A stretch of 64,000 nucleotides of DNA from Diatrype stigma (GCA_022225965.2 JAKJXP020000004.1:434001-498000), one strand, 5' to 3'; shown: positions 36,798-49,443, counted from the stretch's first letter. Program-made: numbers and translations. The notes: generated by a model not told the origin, from the letters alone.

Positions 36798-38080
36798 AGC
36801 TACAATGCGACCAAGGAAAAGCTAATGTGCAGTGGAAAAAAGTAGATTCTGGGCAGAGATAACTAGAGAAAGACCAAAAAGCAGACAGCAGCTCTCATTA
36901 CCAAGTTCTGTTCCTACCTAAATGATACAGAAACCCGAAGCAGGTATTTTCTCCAGTAATAAGGCTTTATGATCCAAACGGTCCAGGAGAAACAGAAAAG
37001 AAATCAGTACTCTCGAATACTCTTTACTATCCTATTCTGCCTCCATCATTCCTTAAACTTCTTCCTTAATGCCAGGTGCCGTGCAACTTGGGATGTCTCT
37101 TTGTGTGCGGCTTAGAAATCGAGCGGGAGCACACTTTTCTTTGTAAGACCTCCAGCAAGGAATGAAGCCTTCGGCCCGTAAGCGGACCGAGCACTGTAGT
37201 ATACATAATTACATATACCCGTATGAAAAGGCTTCTACCGCATCCGCAGGCCTTCCAGACATAACTCTAAGTAACAATAAATGCATACTTGCATTAACTG
37301 GCTGGCTAATATATACCTAACTAATTAAATAACAGACAAGTTAATAAATAAGGAATTACAGGAAGTTGTAACGGGTTGGCAGAAAGTAAATAGGGGCCGG
37401 TACAATACACATATAGCTTGTGCTGTAGTGCATTATGTGCATAACTAATGTACGAGCTAACCAATATATGATCCATGTCTTGTCCGAATGCAGTTAAAAA
37501 CTAGTGTGGTTAACGGATAAGCCTGATGCGGTTAAACATTTCCAATTTCCCTGCATTCTTCTGAAGATTAAGATTTATAATCTCCGTATTCCTGCAGGGG
37601 TCTTCGGACACGAGCGGACCGAAGCTTGGTCTGGTGTGGGCCGAAGTTGCCCGAGCTGCCATCTTCAATCTTGCTGCTTGCTGCTTGCAGCTAACTAGAG
37701 GCTGGTAAGTTAGAGGCTGGCAGCATTTCGAACCTTGGAAGAGCATCTTGGAAGAGCATCTGAATTGGTCATCCGGATTCGGAGCGCTGTTACGTGAGAC
37801 ACTGCGACGTTGGTAAGCAGGACGTCCTTTGTTTACCATGGCTTGCGAAAATAGATATGTCGAGCTTGGTCCTACCAGCTTGCATCCAATATGAAGAGCA
37901 GCACTGCCAGTTCTCAACACATCGATGGGCTGTCTATCCATCATCCGGTCTTTGTTCCACTCTTCGCCTTCGCCTTCGCCTCATACGACAAACAGCATCG
38001 CCTCTTCGCCAGAAGCTCGAAAACCCAAACCCACACTGTCAGCACATTCCCACCAATCCGACTCAGCCACCAACAACACC
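36798..38080. promoter_or_regulatory. Shared upstream region, MFS / ADH
   Basis: About 1.28 kb between two divergent starts, so it presumably contains promoters for both. The ADH-proximal end is pyrimidine-rich with a ttcgcc tandem (about 37960-37982). No regulator site was identified. Confidence 0.5.
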
Positions 38081-39251
38081 ATGTCTCTTCCCAAGACGTA
38101 CAAGCAGGCCGCCTTCCATGAGGCTGGCGGCAACCTGGTGATCTCGCAGGTAGAGCTCAAGGAGCCTGCGAAGGACGAGATCCTGATCAAGGTCGAGGCG
38201 TGCGGCGTGTGCCACTCGGACATCCAGCCGCAGCACAACCTCTGGGGCGCCGGGTTCCCTCTGGTGCCGGGCCACGAGGTCATTGGCACCGTGGCTGCCG
38301 TCGGCGAGGGCGTCACCGGGTGGGAGCACGGCCAGCGTATCGGCGCTGCTTGGCACGGTGGCATGTGCAGCTCGTGCGACAACTGCAAGCAGGGGCTGTA
38401 TCAGTTCTGCGCGCCCTTCCATGTCAACGGCGTGACCAGGAACGGAGGCTGTAAGTGTTCCCCCCCTATCATGTTTCCCACGTGTTTTCTCCAGAAGGCT
38501 GAACGAAGGCCCCCCCTGTTCCAGATGCCGAGTACGTTATTATCCGCGCTCAGGCGGCTGTGCACGTTCCCGACGGCGTGGACGCTGCCAAGTTCGCGCC
38601 CATGCTCTGCGCCGGCTCCACCGTCTTCAACTCGATCAAGGCGGCGAAGCTCTCGCCGGGCGACACCGTCGCGGTGCAAGGCCTGGGCGGCGTCGGCCAC
38701 ATGGCCGTGCAGTTTGCGCGCAAGATGGGCTACCGCGTCATCGCCGTGTCGCGCGGCCCCGACAAGGAGCAGGCGGCGCGCGCGATGGGCGCGCACGAGT
38801 ACGTCGACTCCGAGGCCGGCGACGCGGGCGAGGCCATCCAGAAGCTGGGCTCAGCCAAGCTCGTGGTGACGACGGCGCTGGACACCAAGGCCATTGCGCC
38901 GCTGCTCAAGGGCGTCGGCATCTACGGCCGCCTGCTCATCCTCAGCTTGCCGCAGCCGGCCGTGATGGAGCTCAACACCTTTGAGCTGCTCACCCGCGGC
39001 GGGACCGTGCAGTGCTTCCCCGTTGGCAACTTCCTCGATGTCGAGGAGACGCTTCGCTTTGCTGATCTGCAGGGCTTGGAGTCTGTTGTCGAGACGTTCC
39101 CCCTGGATGACGCGCAGAAGGCGTTTGGTGAGTTGCGTACCTATTCTTAAGCTGTGGCTACAATGCTAGTACGTGTGCTAACTAGTGGATTTTCGTAGAT
39201 CACATGCTGTCCGGTAAGGCGCGGTTCCGCGCTGTCCTTACCATGGTTTAG
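38081..39251 (+). CDS. Zinc-dependent alcohol dehydrogenase (ADH, MDR family)
   Basis: 341 aa from three exons with introns 38451-38524 and 39128-39198, both phase 1. The catalytic zinc set is visible as C44-H45 (CGVCHSD), H65-E66 (GHE) and C152 (MLCAG). The structural zinc cysteines are C96, C99, C102 and C110. The NAD(P) motif VAVQGLGGVGHMAVQFARK follows. Length and layout match yeast-type class ADH enzymes, which interconvert alcohols and aldehydes or ketones with NAD(P)H. Sitting between an MFS exporter and a GMC oxidase, it likely reduces or oxidises a pathway intermediate. Patulin PatD belongs to the same general family and is also partnered with a GMC enzyme; that parallel is inference, not a demonstrated orthology. 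Confidence 0.9.
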
Positions 39252-40761
39252 GTACTGTAAGGGCGACCTTGGTCCACTTAACCCGTGGACAGCAGGGTAA
39301 CGAAATGTAAGGTTGGTTATCAGGGGATTTGTGCCATCAGAGTGATAGGGAGCAACTGCTAGGTAATAGGGGGAAGGAAGTGGCTCTTATATATCCATAT
39401 GAGCCCCTTAGCCCCTTCACTAGTGTATAGAGTGGGATCCTGTGGGTCCCTATGACCCCTTCACACTTAAGCCCCTGACATTGGTGTATCGAGGCTCGGG
39501 TTGAGGAGGCTAGCTCAGGGGAGCAACATACCTAGATAGCTACCGTTGTATTATACCTAGATACTCTCCCACCAAAAAGTTTAGAGCTATATTCCTTCGG
39601 CTTATGGCCGGTATTTTTCGTATGAGAATAAGTTTAATGATAAAATTGACATAACGTTACCGAGAAATAGAGTGTGATTGCAGCCCCCTGATTCGGATCT
39701 CATATTCCAAAACTAGTCGATAATCAGAACACATTAAGGTAAGTAAATACCTAGTCAAGCTAAATTAGATTTATAAGTGAGCCAGCTCTCCGTTACAAAC
39801 GGCAGGAAAGGTCTCAGGGTCGACAGATCTCTCTCATGCATCCCGGCGCATCGTTCACGTATATGTCACAACTGGGCTGTCCATATTTTCTGACGATACC
39901 TAGGTACCACTTATGCGGCGTATCTAGGAGACGAACTGGAAGGGCCTAAGCACACTAAGCTTGATTTCGAATGGGCTACCCAGGTACTTTTCCTGTCCGC
40001 GATTTTATACACTTTCTCCCATTGTAGCAACCCCACGTGCTGCTGTCTAGAACTGAAAGCGGTAGGTACTCTATTGTAGCACTTTATTGCTTACGAGGAC
40101 TCTCCGGAGGCTCAAGCCAGCCACAGCTTACTCAGGACCGTACTGGCGCGCAAGGTGTTCAGCTGGCTTCTAAAGTTGGAAAACGGCTTGTCCGGTAACC
40201 TTGGACCCGCCCCCGTGATCCCTTTAAGTCCACATCAACTGAATGTCTCTCAGCCCATAATGGCTACGGAGGCCAACTGCCTTCTCATTCCTCCAGCAAT
40301 AGGCAGACCAAGGCAAAGCTCCGCCGACTTCCAACTTACGGACCGAAGTCCACCGAGAAGGATCAGTTCTGGACCCAGCACCTGTTGACAGCGAGGCTTT
40401 GGGGTTCCATATACGTGATGCGTTGATGATAAAAGAAGGGCATCGACGCTCATTCCTCGGTCAAAACAGACATCTCATGCAGAAGCGTCCTACCACTAGA
40501 TCGTCTGCAACATCCTAGACAGCCCTACATATATTTCCACGTTTTTGTCCTGCATTTGGGTACTGCAGTGGAACCTCACCTCTTACCTAACTATCCAGTC
40601 TACAGTGGTGTTACCCATTGCATGCCAATCAACACATGTAGAACTGTCTGGCAGCACCTTGATCCCACGTGTCACTGCTGCACCAACCGCCGATCAGCAA
40701 ATTTCATCCAGTCACCCTCCATCTCTTGCGTCGCCCCTTGTCTGACTCGCAGCGCCCAGCC
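39252..40761. other. Spacer between ADH and GMC genes
   Basis: About 1.5 kb without a supported gene. The last 300 bases are probably promoter and leader of the GMC gene. Confidence 0.45.
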
Positions 40762-42784
40762 ATGCGGTTCGGACCCTCAGTACAAGGCTGGCTTACTGCC
40801 CTTATAGGTCTAGCCCTAACCACAGGGAGTGTCAGCAATGCTAGGCCCTTCGGATCTTCCTTTGGCATCCCTGGTGTCCCAGCGACGTATGATTACATTG
40901 TTGTAGGCGGAGGCACGGCAGGCCTGACTCTGGCGAGTCGTCTGGTGGAGCAAGCCGCGGGAACCGTGGCCATCGTAGAGGACGGCACTTTCTACGAGCT
41001 GAGCAACGGGAATCTCAGCGAAGTGCCTTCATGGGCAGTTTACTGGAACGGCAAGGCGTTGAGTGAAGTTCAGCCTCTGGCGGACTGGGGCTATGAGACG
41101 ACTCCCCAAGCTGTGGGTTCTCTGGCATCCGATGCTGGATTTTGAGCTTTATATGCTAACACAATCCACGTCAAGGGCGCCGACAACCTGGTCATGCACT
41201 ACCCTCGCGGCAAAATGCTGGGTGGCAGCAGCGGTCGCAACTACATGATCTATCACCGTCCCACCACAGGCTCGATGCAAATGTGGGCTGACAAGGTCGG
41301 CGACGCAAGCTACGAATTCGACAACTTCTTGCCCTACTTCGAAAAGAGCATTACCTTCACTCCCGAGAACAAAGAGCTTCGCCTAGCAAACGCGTCCACC
41401 ACATACAGCACTGCGACGCTCAAGCGCGGCAGTGGCCCGTTGCATGTGACCTTCGCCAACTGGGTGTACGCATTCCCAACATGGGCAGCCAAAGCCATGG
41501 CGAAGACACTGCGCATACCGTTTCATGCCGAGGGCTTCCAGGACGGCAGCCTGCTGGGCTACGCTTACACCATGTACACCGTCGATCCCACCACGGCGCT
41601 TCGCTCCTCGTCCGAGACGGCGTTCCTGCGGCCCAGCCTCGACGCCGGCGAGCCCAACCTCTATGTGTATCCGCTAACGCTGGCCAAGCGCGTGTTGTTT
41701 GACGACAGCAAGAAAGCTTCCGGTGTCTTGGTCCAGACAGCCACTGCAAACTACACACTCACAGCGCGCAAGGAGGTGATCCTAGCGGCCGGTGTCATCG
41801 GCTCGCCACAGCTGCTGCAAGTGTCGGGCGTCGGCGACGCGGACCTCGTCGCCTCGCTGGGCGTGCCGCTGGTAGCAGATCTTCCAGGCGTAGGGCAGAA
41901 CTTCCAGGACCAGATCCTGTTCGGGGTGACGCACGCCGTCAACGCCATCACGGCGTCCGCCTACGGCTCGCCCGGCTACATCGCCGAGCAATCCGTTCTC
42001 TTCGACACCAAAGCGGCGGGCCAACTAACATCGGTCGGTGCAGATATGTTGGGGTTCGAGAAGGTGCCCGGGCTTCAAGACCGCAACTCCACGCTGAGCC
42101 CAGCTACCCAGGCCGCTTTCGCCGCATACCCCCTCGATTGGCCCGAGCTCGAGTACATCATCTTCTCGGGCTACGGCGGCGACGGCAGCACCTTCACCGG
42201 CGCGGACCCGGGCGACGGCAAGCAATACGCTACCATGACGGTCGTGCTGGTGGCGCCCCAGTCGCGCGGCAACGTTACGGCCGTCTCGGCCGACACCGCC
42301 GTGCAGCCGGAGATCAACCCGGCCTACCTCACCGCGCAGGCCGACATCGAGGTGGCTGTGGCGGGCTTCAAGCGCGCGCGCCAGTTCTGGGGCTCCAACG
42401 CGCTGGATGGCTTTGTCGTCGGTAACGAGGAGGCCTATCCCGGTGCCGGAGTCGTGACTGACGATCAGATCGCGAGTGCGATCCGGCAGGGCTTCCAGAC
42501 GATTTATCACGGCTCGTGCACGTGTGCCATGGGCCCAGCAAACGATACCATGGCTGTTGTGGACACACAGGCTCGTGTCTACGGCGTTCAGGGGTTGCGC
42601 GTAGTCGATGCGTCTGCGTTTCCTTTCTTGCCGCCGGGCCATCCGCAGTCGATTGTCTGTAAGTATCCTCGGAATTTTCTTGATTCATTCTTTCATCAGA
42701 GTCCGCGAATGTACTAACATTGGATACCTACCACTAGACGCCTTGGCCGAGAAGATCGCCTGTGATATCTCCGGGAATTGCTAG
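40762..42784 (+). CDS. GMC-family FAD oxidoreductase with signal peptide
   Basis: 626 aa; introns 41113-41175 (63 nt, TGCTAAC branch) and 42659-42737 (79 nt). The start at 40762 yields a signal peptide (MRFGPSVQGWLTALIGLALT, then GSVSNA). FAD binding is shown by YDYIVVGGGTAGLTLASRL, the first GMC signature by HYPRGKMLGGSSGRNYM (completed by splicing), the second by AAGVIGSPQLLQVSGVG, and the catalytic region by YHGSCTCAMGP and the C-terminal HPQSIVYALAEK. These enzymes oxidise alcohols to aldehydes, ketones or lactones with O2, here probably extracellular, vacuolar or secretory. Size, signal peptide and ADH/FAD-oxidase neighbours recall the patulin synthase PatE, but the substrate here is unknown. 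Several Asn-x-Ser/Thr sites suit a secreted glycoprotein. Confidence 0.9.
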
Positions 42785-43029
42785 TTCGCTCGCGCAGCGA
42801 CGCTTGCCTTTCTGCCGCGTCTCCTGTAATTGTATGCTCAGGTGGGCCTATATAATCTTAGAAGCATAGATTCTTTTACGTTCACACACAAGGACGCAAT
42901 TTATACCTTTCAGTAGAGTTGGAAATGTCTATTAAGACTAAAAGAGATGAAGCAAAGCTTTTCAAGTCAATACTCTCGTATATAAGAACGAAACTTTACT
43001 GATGATATAACATGCTGCGAAGCCGCTCT

Positions 43030-43770
43030 TCAGTATTCCACCCCGGCCTTCTCGTCCCTGACTTTCTTAGCCTCTATATCCTCCGCCAGATTAGCCTCCA
43101 AATGCCCTCTCAACGTGGCAGGCGTCCATGGATCCAGAAAACAAGCCATGTAGTCCTTTTTCCCCAGTGTTACGCCATTGTTGCGCAGAATATCGTACGC
43201 AGTGACGAGATGGACTGTTCAATAGAAGCGATTTAGCGACGCACACCGGGGAGGAAGAACGGAGTAAAGGGCAAAACCTCGTCGGTTCAGTACAGTCTAC
43301 GCACACATAAACATTGGCAAGCTCCACCCAAGCAGCCAGTTCTGCACCGGCAATTCCATCGGGCCGTATCCCCCAATGTCGTAGTGGATGGTACCAAGAT
43401 GGTCGGCAGCAGCCAGGGCAGCGTCGTCGACGGCGCGCAGCGCCACAAGGGCCTCGTCGACGGCGGCGATCAGCGCATCCAGCGTCAGGCTCTTGTCAGC
43501 CGTCTCGGCAGGCCATTTGGGCACGTCGGCGCCGGCTAGCTTCTTGATGGCGCCGAGGCTTGCGTCGCAGCACGCATAAACCTGGAAGGTCAGCGGCAGC
43601 ATGTCCTCGTACAGCCGCGCGGCTGGAAGAGCGGATGGGTTGGGAGCCAGGGTGCCTTTGCGGAGGATGTGGCGCAGAGACTCCATGCCGCGGATGAAGT
43701 TTTCCGCGACCATGAGCTGGGTAATTCCCAGTGCAGGGCTTTCTGCGGTTTGCGGCGCGGGAGCTGTCAT
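43030..43770 (-). CDS. DUF1993 family protein
   Basis: 216 aa from two exons (43770-43305 and 43214-43030) across a 90-nt intron in phase 1. Splicing restores the family run GWSLPMFMFHLVTAYDILR, followed by NNGVTLGKKDYMACFLD. DUF1993 proteins belong to the DinB-like four-helix fold; their role is not established. It is cytosolic by appearance (no leader or membrane segment). It is divergently arranged with the next FAD oxidase across about 0.6 kb, so the two may share a promoter. Whether it is part of the pathway or a bystander cannot be told. Confidence 0.85.
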
Positions 43771-44366
43771 GGTTATTTTTGGATTAATGGAATGTTGGTG
43801 ATGGGCATCAAGGATTGCACTCGTTGACTTGCACAGGAGTCAATGCTAGTCTATCATTTTCAAGCCCGCCAGTGCTCCCTACTAATAATTATGCTGCGCA
43901 TGCCACCGTTGCTCATTTGGTATGTTCAGACTATGGGATCTCAACCCTCTAAGCCCTCGGACGGAAGCGGCCCGAGGCTTACATATCGTGCGTTTTGGCC
44001 CCCTCTCTCGCAGGCACTCAGAGGCTGCAGGTGAGCTGACACTTCAAGGTTGCCTCGACTGAAGCTCTGAACCCGAATGTTTCCCGCCCAGGCCCGCTGA
44101 TGTTGCCAATCAGGATGACCCGTGCATACCGGGCTCCTGTCCCGTCACAATTGTCAGGCCCGGCAAACTCATCTGGAAATACTCTTTGGCCGATAGGTGC
44201 CGAGGGTGCATAACGTCACAGATTATAACAGTGGTTGACAGTGAGTCGACTTGTCATTGCAGGAGGGATTGTCTTATCAAGACCATTGAATGTAATAGAA
44301 TCCAATCCAAGCACTTGTTTGTTTTCGGTCCCTACTGATTCTGTTACGCTCGCGGACATCACGAGA
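43771..44366. promoter_or_regulatory. Shared upstream region, DUF1993 / FAD oxidase
   Basis: 596 bp between divergent starts. The frame entering the FAD oxidase from 44235 has no earlier ATG. No specific element recognised. Confidence 0.45.
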
Positions 44367-46046
44367 ATGCTGCTTACACTCGATAGACTGACGATATATT
44401 CTTCCCTGCCCATTGGGGCTCTTTGTATTGCTTTTCAGGACCATTACGTTGCTTTCGCAGATCTCTTGGGATATGGCAAGAAATCTCCAGCTTTGCCAGG
44501 GGAGCGTTGGACAGCGGTGTCGATCCAGCACGAACTGGGCCCGTTCATCTCCAGTAACTCTAGTGTACTCGGACCCGACGATGTTCGGTGGCCTCTGGTA
44601 ACGGAACGATACAGTACGCTTGGTGTTCCGGATGTACATGTCGTTATACAACCAGCAGTAGAATCTGATTTACAGACAATTGTACGTGGACGGCTACCTA
44701 GACTTGGACCGAACCATCCGTGACGATTCGCAGCTAACACAACACACCTTCTACAGGTCAAGTATGCCAATGAAAATGAGATCCCATTTATGGTGGTCAA
44801 CCGTGGCCATGCTCTGACGAAGACTGTATCGAGCTTCAGCGGTATCCAGATCGACATGAAAGCCCTCACGCGCATCGATGTGCAGCCGGACGGCAAGACC
44901 GCATGGATGCAAGGCGGAGCCTTCAACGGCGCCGTCATCGACGAGCTCTGGGAGCAAGGCTACGTCACGAGCACAGGAAGCTGCGCCTGCGTCGGCATGG
45001 TGGGACCCATGCTGGGAGGCGGCCATGGTCGCTACCAGGGCTTATACGGTCTGCTGATTGACAACGTGGTCAACCTCGATGTTGTGCTGGCCGACGGTGC
45101 CGAGGTGCGCGTCAATGCGACGAACGGCTACTCCGATCTGTTCTGGGCTATGAGAGGCGCCGGCCACAACTTCGGCGTCGTGACTCGCTTCGAAATGCGT
45201 ATCTACCCGCGCTCCGACTTGCCCGACTGGTACTACCACAACTACGTCTTCCAAGGCGACAGGCTCGAGGCACTATTCGACGCGCTCAATGCCTACCAGA
45301 ACAACGGCAGCACGCCGCCGCGCATGGCCATCAACGAAGGCATTTTCACCGTGGACCCCGCCTTTGGTTCTCAGCCCATCATTTTCTGGAGTTTCGCGTA
45401 CGTCGGGTCCCCTGCCGACGCCGAGCGCCACCTAGCACCGTTCAACGCGCTGGGCGCAGAGTGGGAGGACAAGGGCGCAGTCTCGCTCCCGGAGCTGGCA
45501 GCAGTACAGAAAACAGGGCTGGAGGACGAGCTGTGCGCGCCGGGCCGCACCCACGTGATGGCCACTGCCGGCATCCAGGCCTACAACGTCACGGTGCAGC
45601 GCGAGATCTACGACCTGTTCGTGCGCAACGTCGCTTTGCACCCGGAGCTGGGCGCGACGTGGGTGCTGCACGAGGGCTACTCCGTCGAAGCGGTTCGAAA
45701 GGTCGATCCCGCCGCGTCGGCCTATGCCCAGCGCGACGACTACCTCCTGATGCTGTTCGACGCCGGTATCGCGGACGATTCCCCGTTGCGAGGCTTCGTT
45801 GAGACCTGGGCGGCCCAGACGCGTGATTTGTGGAATGCGGGCCAGCCAGGTCGGTTGCCCACAACGTACATGCCTTACGCTGCTGGAGATGAGTCTCTGG
45901 AGTCCATGTATGGGTACGAACCATGGCGTCTTGAGAGGCTGCGCAGACTAAAGGCCAAGTACGATCCATACAATCGCTTCGGCTACTATAATCCCATCCC
46001 GCACATGGCCGAATCTAACGGCTATCCACAGTCTGAGGAGCTATAG
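44367..46046 (+). CDS. FAD-linked oxidoreductase, BBE type (second copy)
   Basis: 534 aa: exon 44367-44681, intron 44682-44756 (75 nt, GTACGT...CTACAG, phase 0), then one long exon. The PCMH-type FAD domain contains IPFMVVNRGHALTKT (about residues 114-128; His123 is a candidate flavin contact), VGMVGPMLGGGHGRYQGLYG and DLFWAMRGAGHNFGVVTRFE. The C-terminal BBE motif is KYDPYNRFGYYNPIP. It is the same family as the gene at 671 but not closely similar. Such oxidases perform alcohol or dehydrogenative oxidations; patulin-cluster PatO is a family member of uncertain role. Lack of a clear cleavable leader leaves its location open. It sits between DUF1993 and DUF4188 genes inside the cluster. Confidence 0.9.
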
Positions 46047-46991
46047 TTCACTGTAGTCTTAGACGTTTTATATTCTGGTTTTAAGTTGGCTCGAACAATG
46101 ACGAACATGTGTCATGTGAGGAATGGTAGAAAGCCCAGTATTCACTGTTAGTCTGCTAGTCTGTTACTATATACGATTACGAGTTCCTATGAAAATCACA
46201 ACTTGGCTTGCATGGATTACCTTTGGGCGATATTTCCCTTCCATCTAGATGTATAAAAATACAAAAACGTGTTTACGCTAGATTCACATTTCGTACTGGC
46301 AGTTTGAACTATTCAAGGTTGTATTGTAGTTGTAGTGCCTCGTACTCGAAAAGCTACAGGACTTAAAGAGTTACAGGGCTTGGTGCTCAGTGATCAGGAT
46401 GGGTACGTGCCTGGGTGCCCCTTGTCAAATGCATGTAAGACCATTGGCTGAAAAGGCCCCCCCTTACCCCCCACCCATGGAGGGACACACATGCAGGGAT
46501 TATGCGCCTTAGTGCAGCCGGCCACTAAGGTCCGTATGGTTCCATTTCCAGGTTATATCGGATTCTGGCTGCCTACCTGCTTACCTACATACCTACTACC
46601 TGTACTTTGTAGTCGGTCGGTCCGGTGGTGAGCGAAATCGTGCTGGTACCTACTCCCAGGCCCCCAAAGGTCTACATCGGTCCCGAAGTCTCCGCGTGCA
46701 CTCGGCCCTGTGATTCCGGATACTATAGATGACCGCGAAACTCGGGCCATGGCATGATGGCACTATCTCCATGGTGCGAAAGCATGGTTGACGTGATTAT
46801 GGTAGGCTTTGCACAATTATACGGTATACCTGTGTTCCTTTGAAAGTCGGTCTCCTCGCAATACGAAGAGCGGCATCAAATTACCACAATTCTCCTACTC
46901 GAGTCTCGCCCAACTACGTCGAAACACCCCAGGACCGTCGTTTCGTTCAAACGCGGGATATCCAACCAGCCAATCTCATATTCTGAGCCAA
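46047..46991. other. Spacer upstream of DUF4188 paralog 2
   Basis: About 0.95 kb, no supported gene. Open frame upstream of 46992 in the same phase is likely 5' leader because the family N-terminus begins at the ATG chosen below. Confidence 0.4.
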
Positions 46992-48010
46992 ATGGCCAAA
47001 TTCAATTTCAATTTGCTCCATGACGAGCTGAGCCTGCCAGCCTGGCTCGCCCTCGGCGCCGTTGCCCAGGCCGGCATCAGCGTAGCAGCACCGGCACAAT
47101 ATGCGCTCGTGCCTGCCGTCTTCGTGTTGACCGTCCTCGTAGCCAACTTTGCCTTGCAGTATCTAGGCCTCTACCGCAACTACTACCTCAAGAACGCCCG
47201 GATGGGCCGTATTACGGTTCTCTTCCCTGAGAAGGACGGGTCTCGGCCAGAGGATATGGGCGACAAGCCCGTCACCATGTTCCTGCTCGGCCTGCGCTCG
47301 AATACACCCCTGGGGCGTCTCTCGCCAGCTTATCAAAAACTCAACAACTACCTGGATGAGATGTACCAAGATTGCGATGAAAATCGCGCGACCAACGGCT
47401 GTAAGTCCCGTGTCACCCGTGTGGACTCTTCCGGCACTCGAAAGCGAAAGGCTTGAGCTAGGAAACACGGCCGGTTTTGTTGATTTATTGATCTTTGCAG
47501 ATCTTGGCAGAACGCCCGATCTGATCGCCAAGGAGTTCACGCAGAACAACTCGTTATATTCCATCAGCTACTGGAAGTCACTCGAGGATCTCGAGGCCTG
47601 GGCTCGCCGCCCCGTTCACCTCCGCGGGCTTCGATTCCTCGATTTCGAGGTGAACAAAAGCGGCAAGCCATTCGATCTCGGGGTTGTCGTGAGTTTTACC
47701 AGGCACCTCCAAAAAGGAAATCCTTGTATCCATAGGCTTTTTCGCGATGATGCTGACGCATTTCCAACACGTCCTCTAGCACGAAGTTATTGTCAGCCCA
47801 GCCGGCCACTGGGAAGGCATTTACTCCAACATGAACCCCTGGGGGATCAGCGGCACAAAGTTTCCACTTCCCGGCGGTAAGGGCCTCCGGGACCCGTACA
47901 TCGAGTCGAATCCCAAGCTCATTAACGGCATGTGGGGTCGCATGGGCAATCGGATCAAGTCTGCTGAGCACGAGAAGAAAACCATTGAGCTTTTGCAAGC
48001 CTTGGACTAA
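46992..48010 (+). CDS. DUF4188 family protein (paralog 2)
   Basis: 275 aa from three exons with introns 47401-47500 (phase 1) and 47689-47779 (phase 0). Two N-terminal membrane-like segments (LPAWLALGAVAQAGISVAA, ALVPAVFVLTVLVANFALQY) precede YLGLYRNYYLKNARMGRI and the core motifs KPVTMFLLGLRSNTPLGRLS, YLGRTPDLIAKEFTQNN, SISYWKSLEDLEAWARRP and VSPAGHWEGIYSNMNPWG. It is a close paralog of the gene at 54249: the same N-terminal layout, and an intron at the same codon (after NG, before YLGRTPD) with exactly 409 coding nucleotides before it in both. Function is unproven; proteins of this family occur in secondary-metabolite clusters and are annotated monooxygenase-like. Confidence 0.9.
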
Positions 48011-48644
48011 GAACGAGGCGGGTTATTCGCCGCCGTGGCCGGGTATTCCACTGCGCAACAATTGGTAAGTACGGTTACAAGACCTTTAAGTCCGGTCTGG
48101 AATGGAACTTCCCGAGTTGTGGACCTCGGGAGGTATGCATCGTTTGTCAGGGGCGGACCAGTGTAGAGGAAACTTGAAGAGCACTATGGATGAGCAAGCG
48201 AGCTTCGAGAATAGTAGAAAAGGTACATACCAAGTTCACCAGCACTATGTATTCCAGAGAATCTAAGACAAAGCAGGACTCAAGGTCCCGAGAACAGTGA
48301 AATTGTAACTGCGCCGACGGGCGGGCTCCGGCACAGGTTTTAAAGAGAACGTCTGGAAACACACTACACATTGAATCTTTACACACACCCGTAGATATTT
48401 TCACAGGGATGTATTAACTACTAGGTGAGCATTCAGCGGGTTGTTTCCTTTCCAAAATATTGGAGAACAGCGTTGAGAAAGAAGCCTATTCCACTGTCGG
48501 TAGGTAACTATGAAATTTCAAATAGGGGCTTCTGGAACCGAATGACACATGAATGAAGAAACCGAAAAGACTAGAGTATGCATAATGCAGTATAGGTAAA
48601 CTTCTTGATATTCAACTAGATTGCACCGTAAACGTGCTGCTTCA
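48011..48644. other. Convergent spacer
   Basis: Between 3' ends of the DUF4188 gene and the DUF3237 gene. Nothing recognisable. Confidence 0.4.
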
Positions 48645-49443
48645 CTACTCCATGCCTGTACCAGAAACAACCTCCGAGATGCGCTGCTCAATGCCAGTCC
48701 GCTCCCCATCTATATACGTGAAGCGCATACTGCTCACAAAAATCCGATTTTCAAGATCCTTGTACTCGTCACAGCCGGTTCGAAAATGAACCACCTCCAC
48801 TAAATGCGCCACAAATCGTTAGAAACAAAACATCAACGACTAGAACGTACCCCCCTCCTCTCAGGAACAGGTGGACCACAGGATGTCAAACGTTACCACG
48901 TACGTCCATGGCCAAAGGGTGCCGTCTTGGCGTCCGGTTGCTGCTGAATCAACGGCAAGGTGGCCTCATTGATGCGGACCAGGCCCGTGTTGACCAGCTC
49001 GACAGCACGGCCCTCGGCATCGACCAGGGCACCTCGTGCGTCGATGCGCCCGTGGCTTTTATTCGCGTCGACGGTGAAGTGGTCAACAGCATGCTCGATG
49101 CTGAAGCGGCAGTGCGGCTCGTATCCCTCGACCGACTCGAGGGTGGCGCCTTTGGAACCTAGACCGCACGCCTTTTGCTACGTTAGTCCAGGAGGTGGGA
49201 TCGGAAGTAGGTCGCCCATGAATTGACTTGGTCGACTTACCACGACCATTAGTGCTTCCCCGGTGCGTATATCGCCGCAGGAAAGAGAACCGGTAAACCA
49301 TGTCTGCGCCGAAGATGGTTAGTCAGATTGAGGCCAACATCTTGTTGATGATACAGCAGGAGCTGGAGGTGTACTACCTTGAGCCGAAAAGCAGGCTTTA
49401 GCGTCGGGAAGCTCTCGAGCGCTTGAATCTGTGGCTCAGCCAT
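48645..49443 (-). CDS. DUF3237-like protein
   Basis: Four short exons, none obvious as an open frame, join in phase: 49443-49378, 49303-49241, 49171-48904 and 48799-48645, giving 183 aa. The order of motifs is PTLKPAFRLK, TWFTGSLSCGDIRTGEALMV, GATLESVEGYEPHCRFSIEH, HFTVDANKSHGRIDARGALV, LPLIQQQPDAKTAPFGHG and HFRTGCDEYKDLENRIFVSS. This matches the small beta-barrel DUF3237 family. The acceptor of the second intron is placed at CAAAAG (branch CTAAC about 10 nt upstream), because the next downstream AG would break the frame. The biochemical role is unknown; similar small barrels can be lyases or cyclases in metabolite pathways (inference). No leader peptide. It is divergent from nothing close by. 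Confidence 0.75.
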
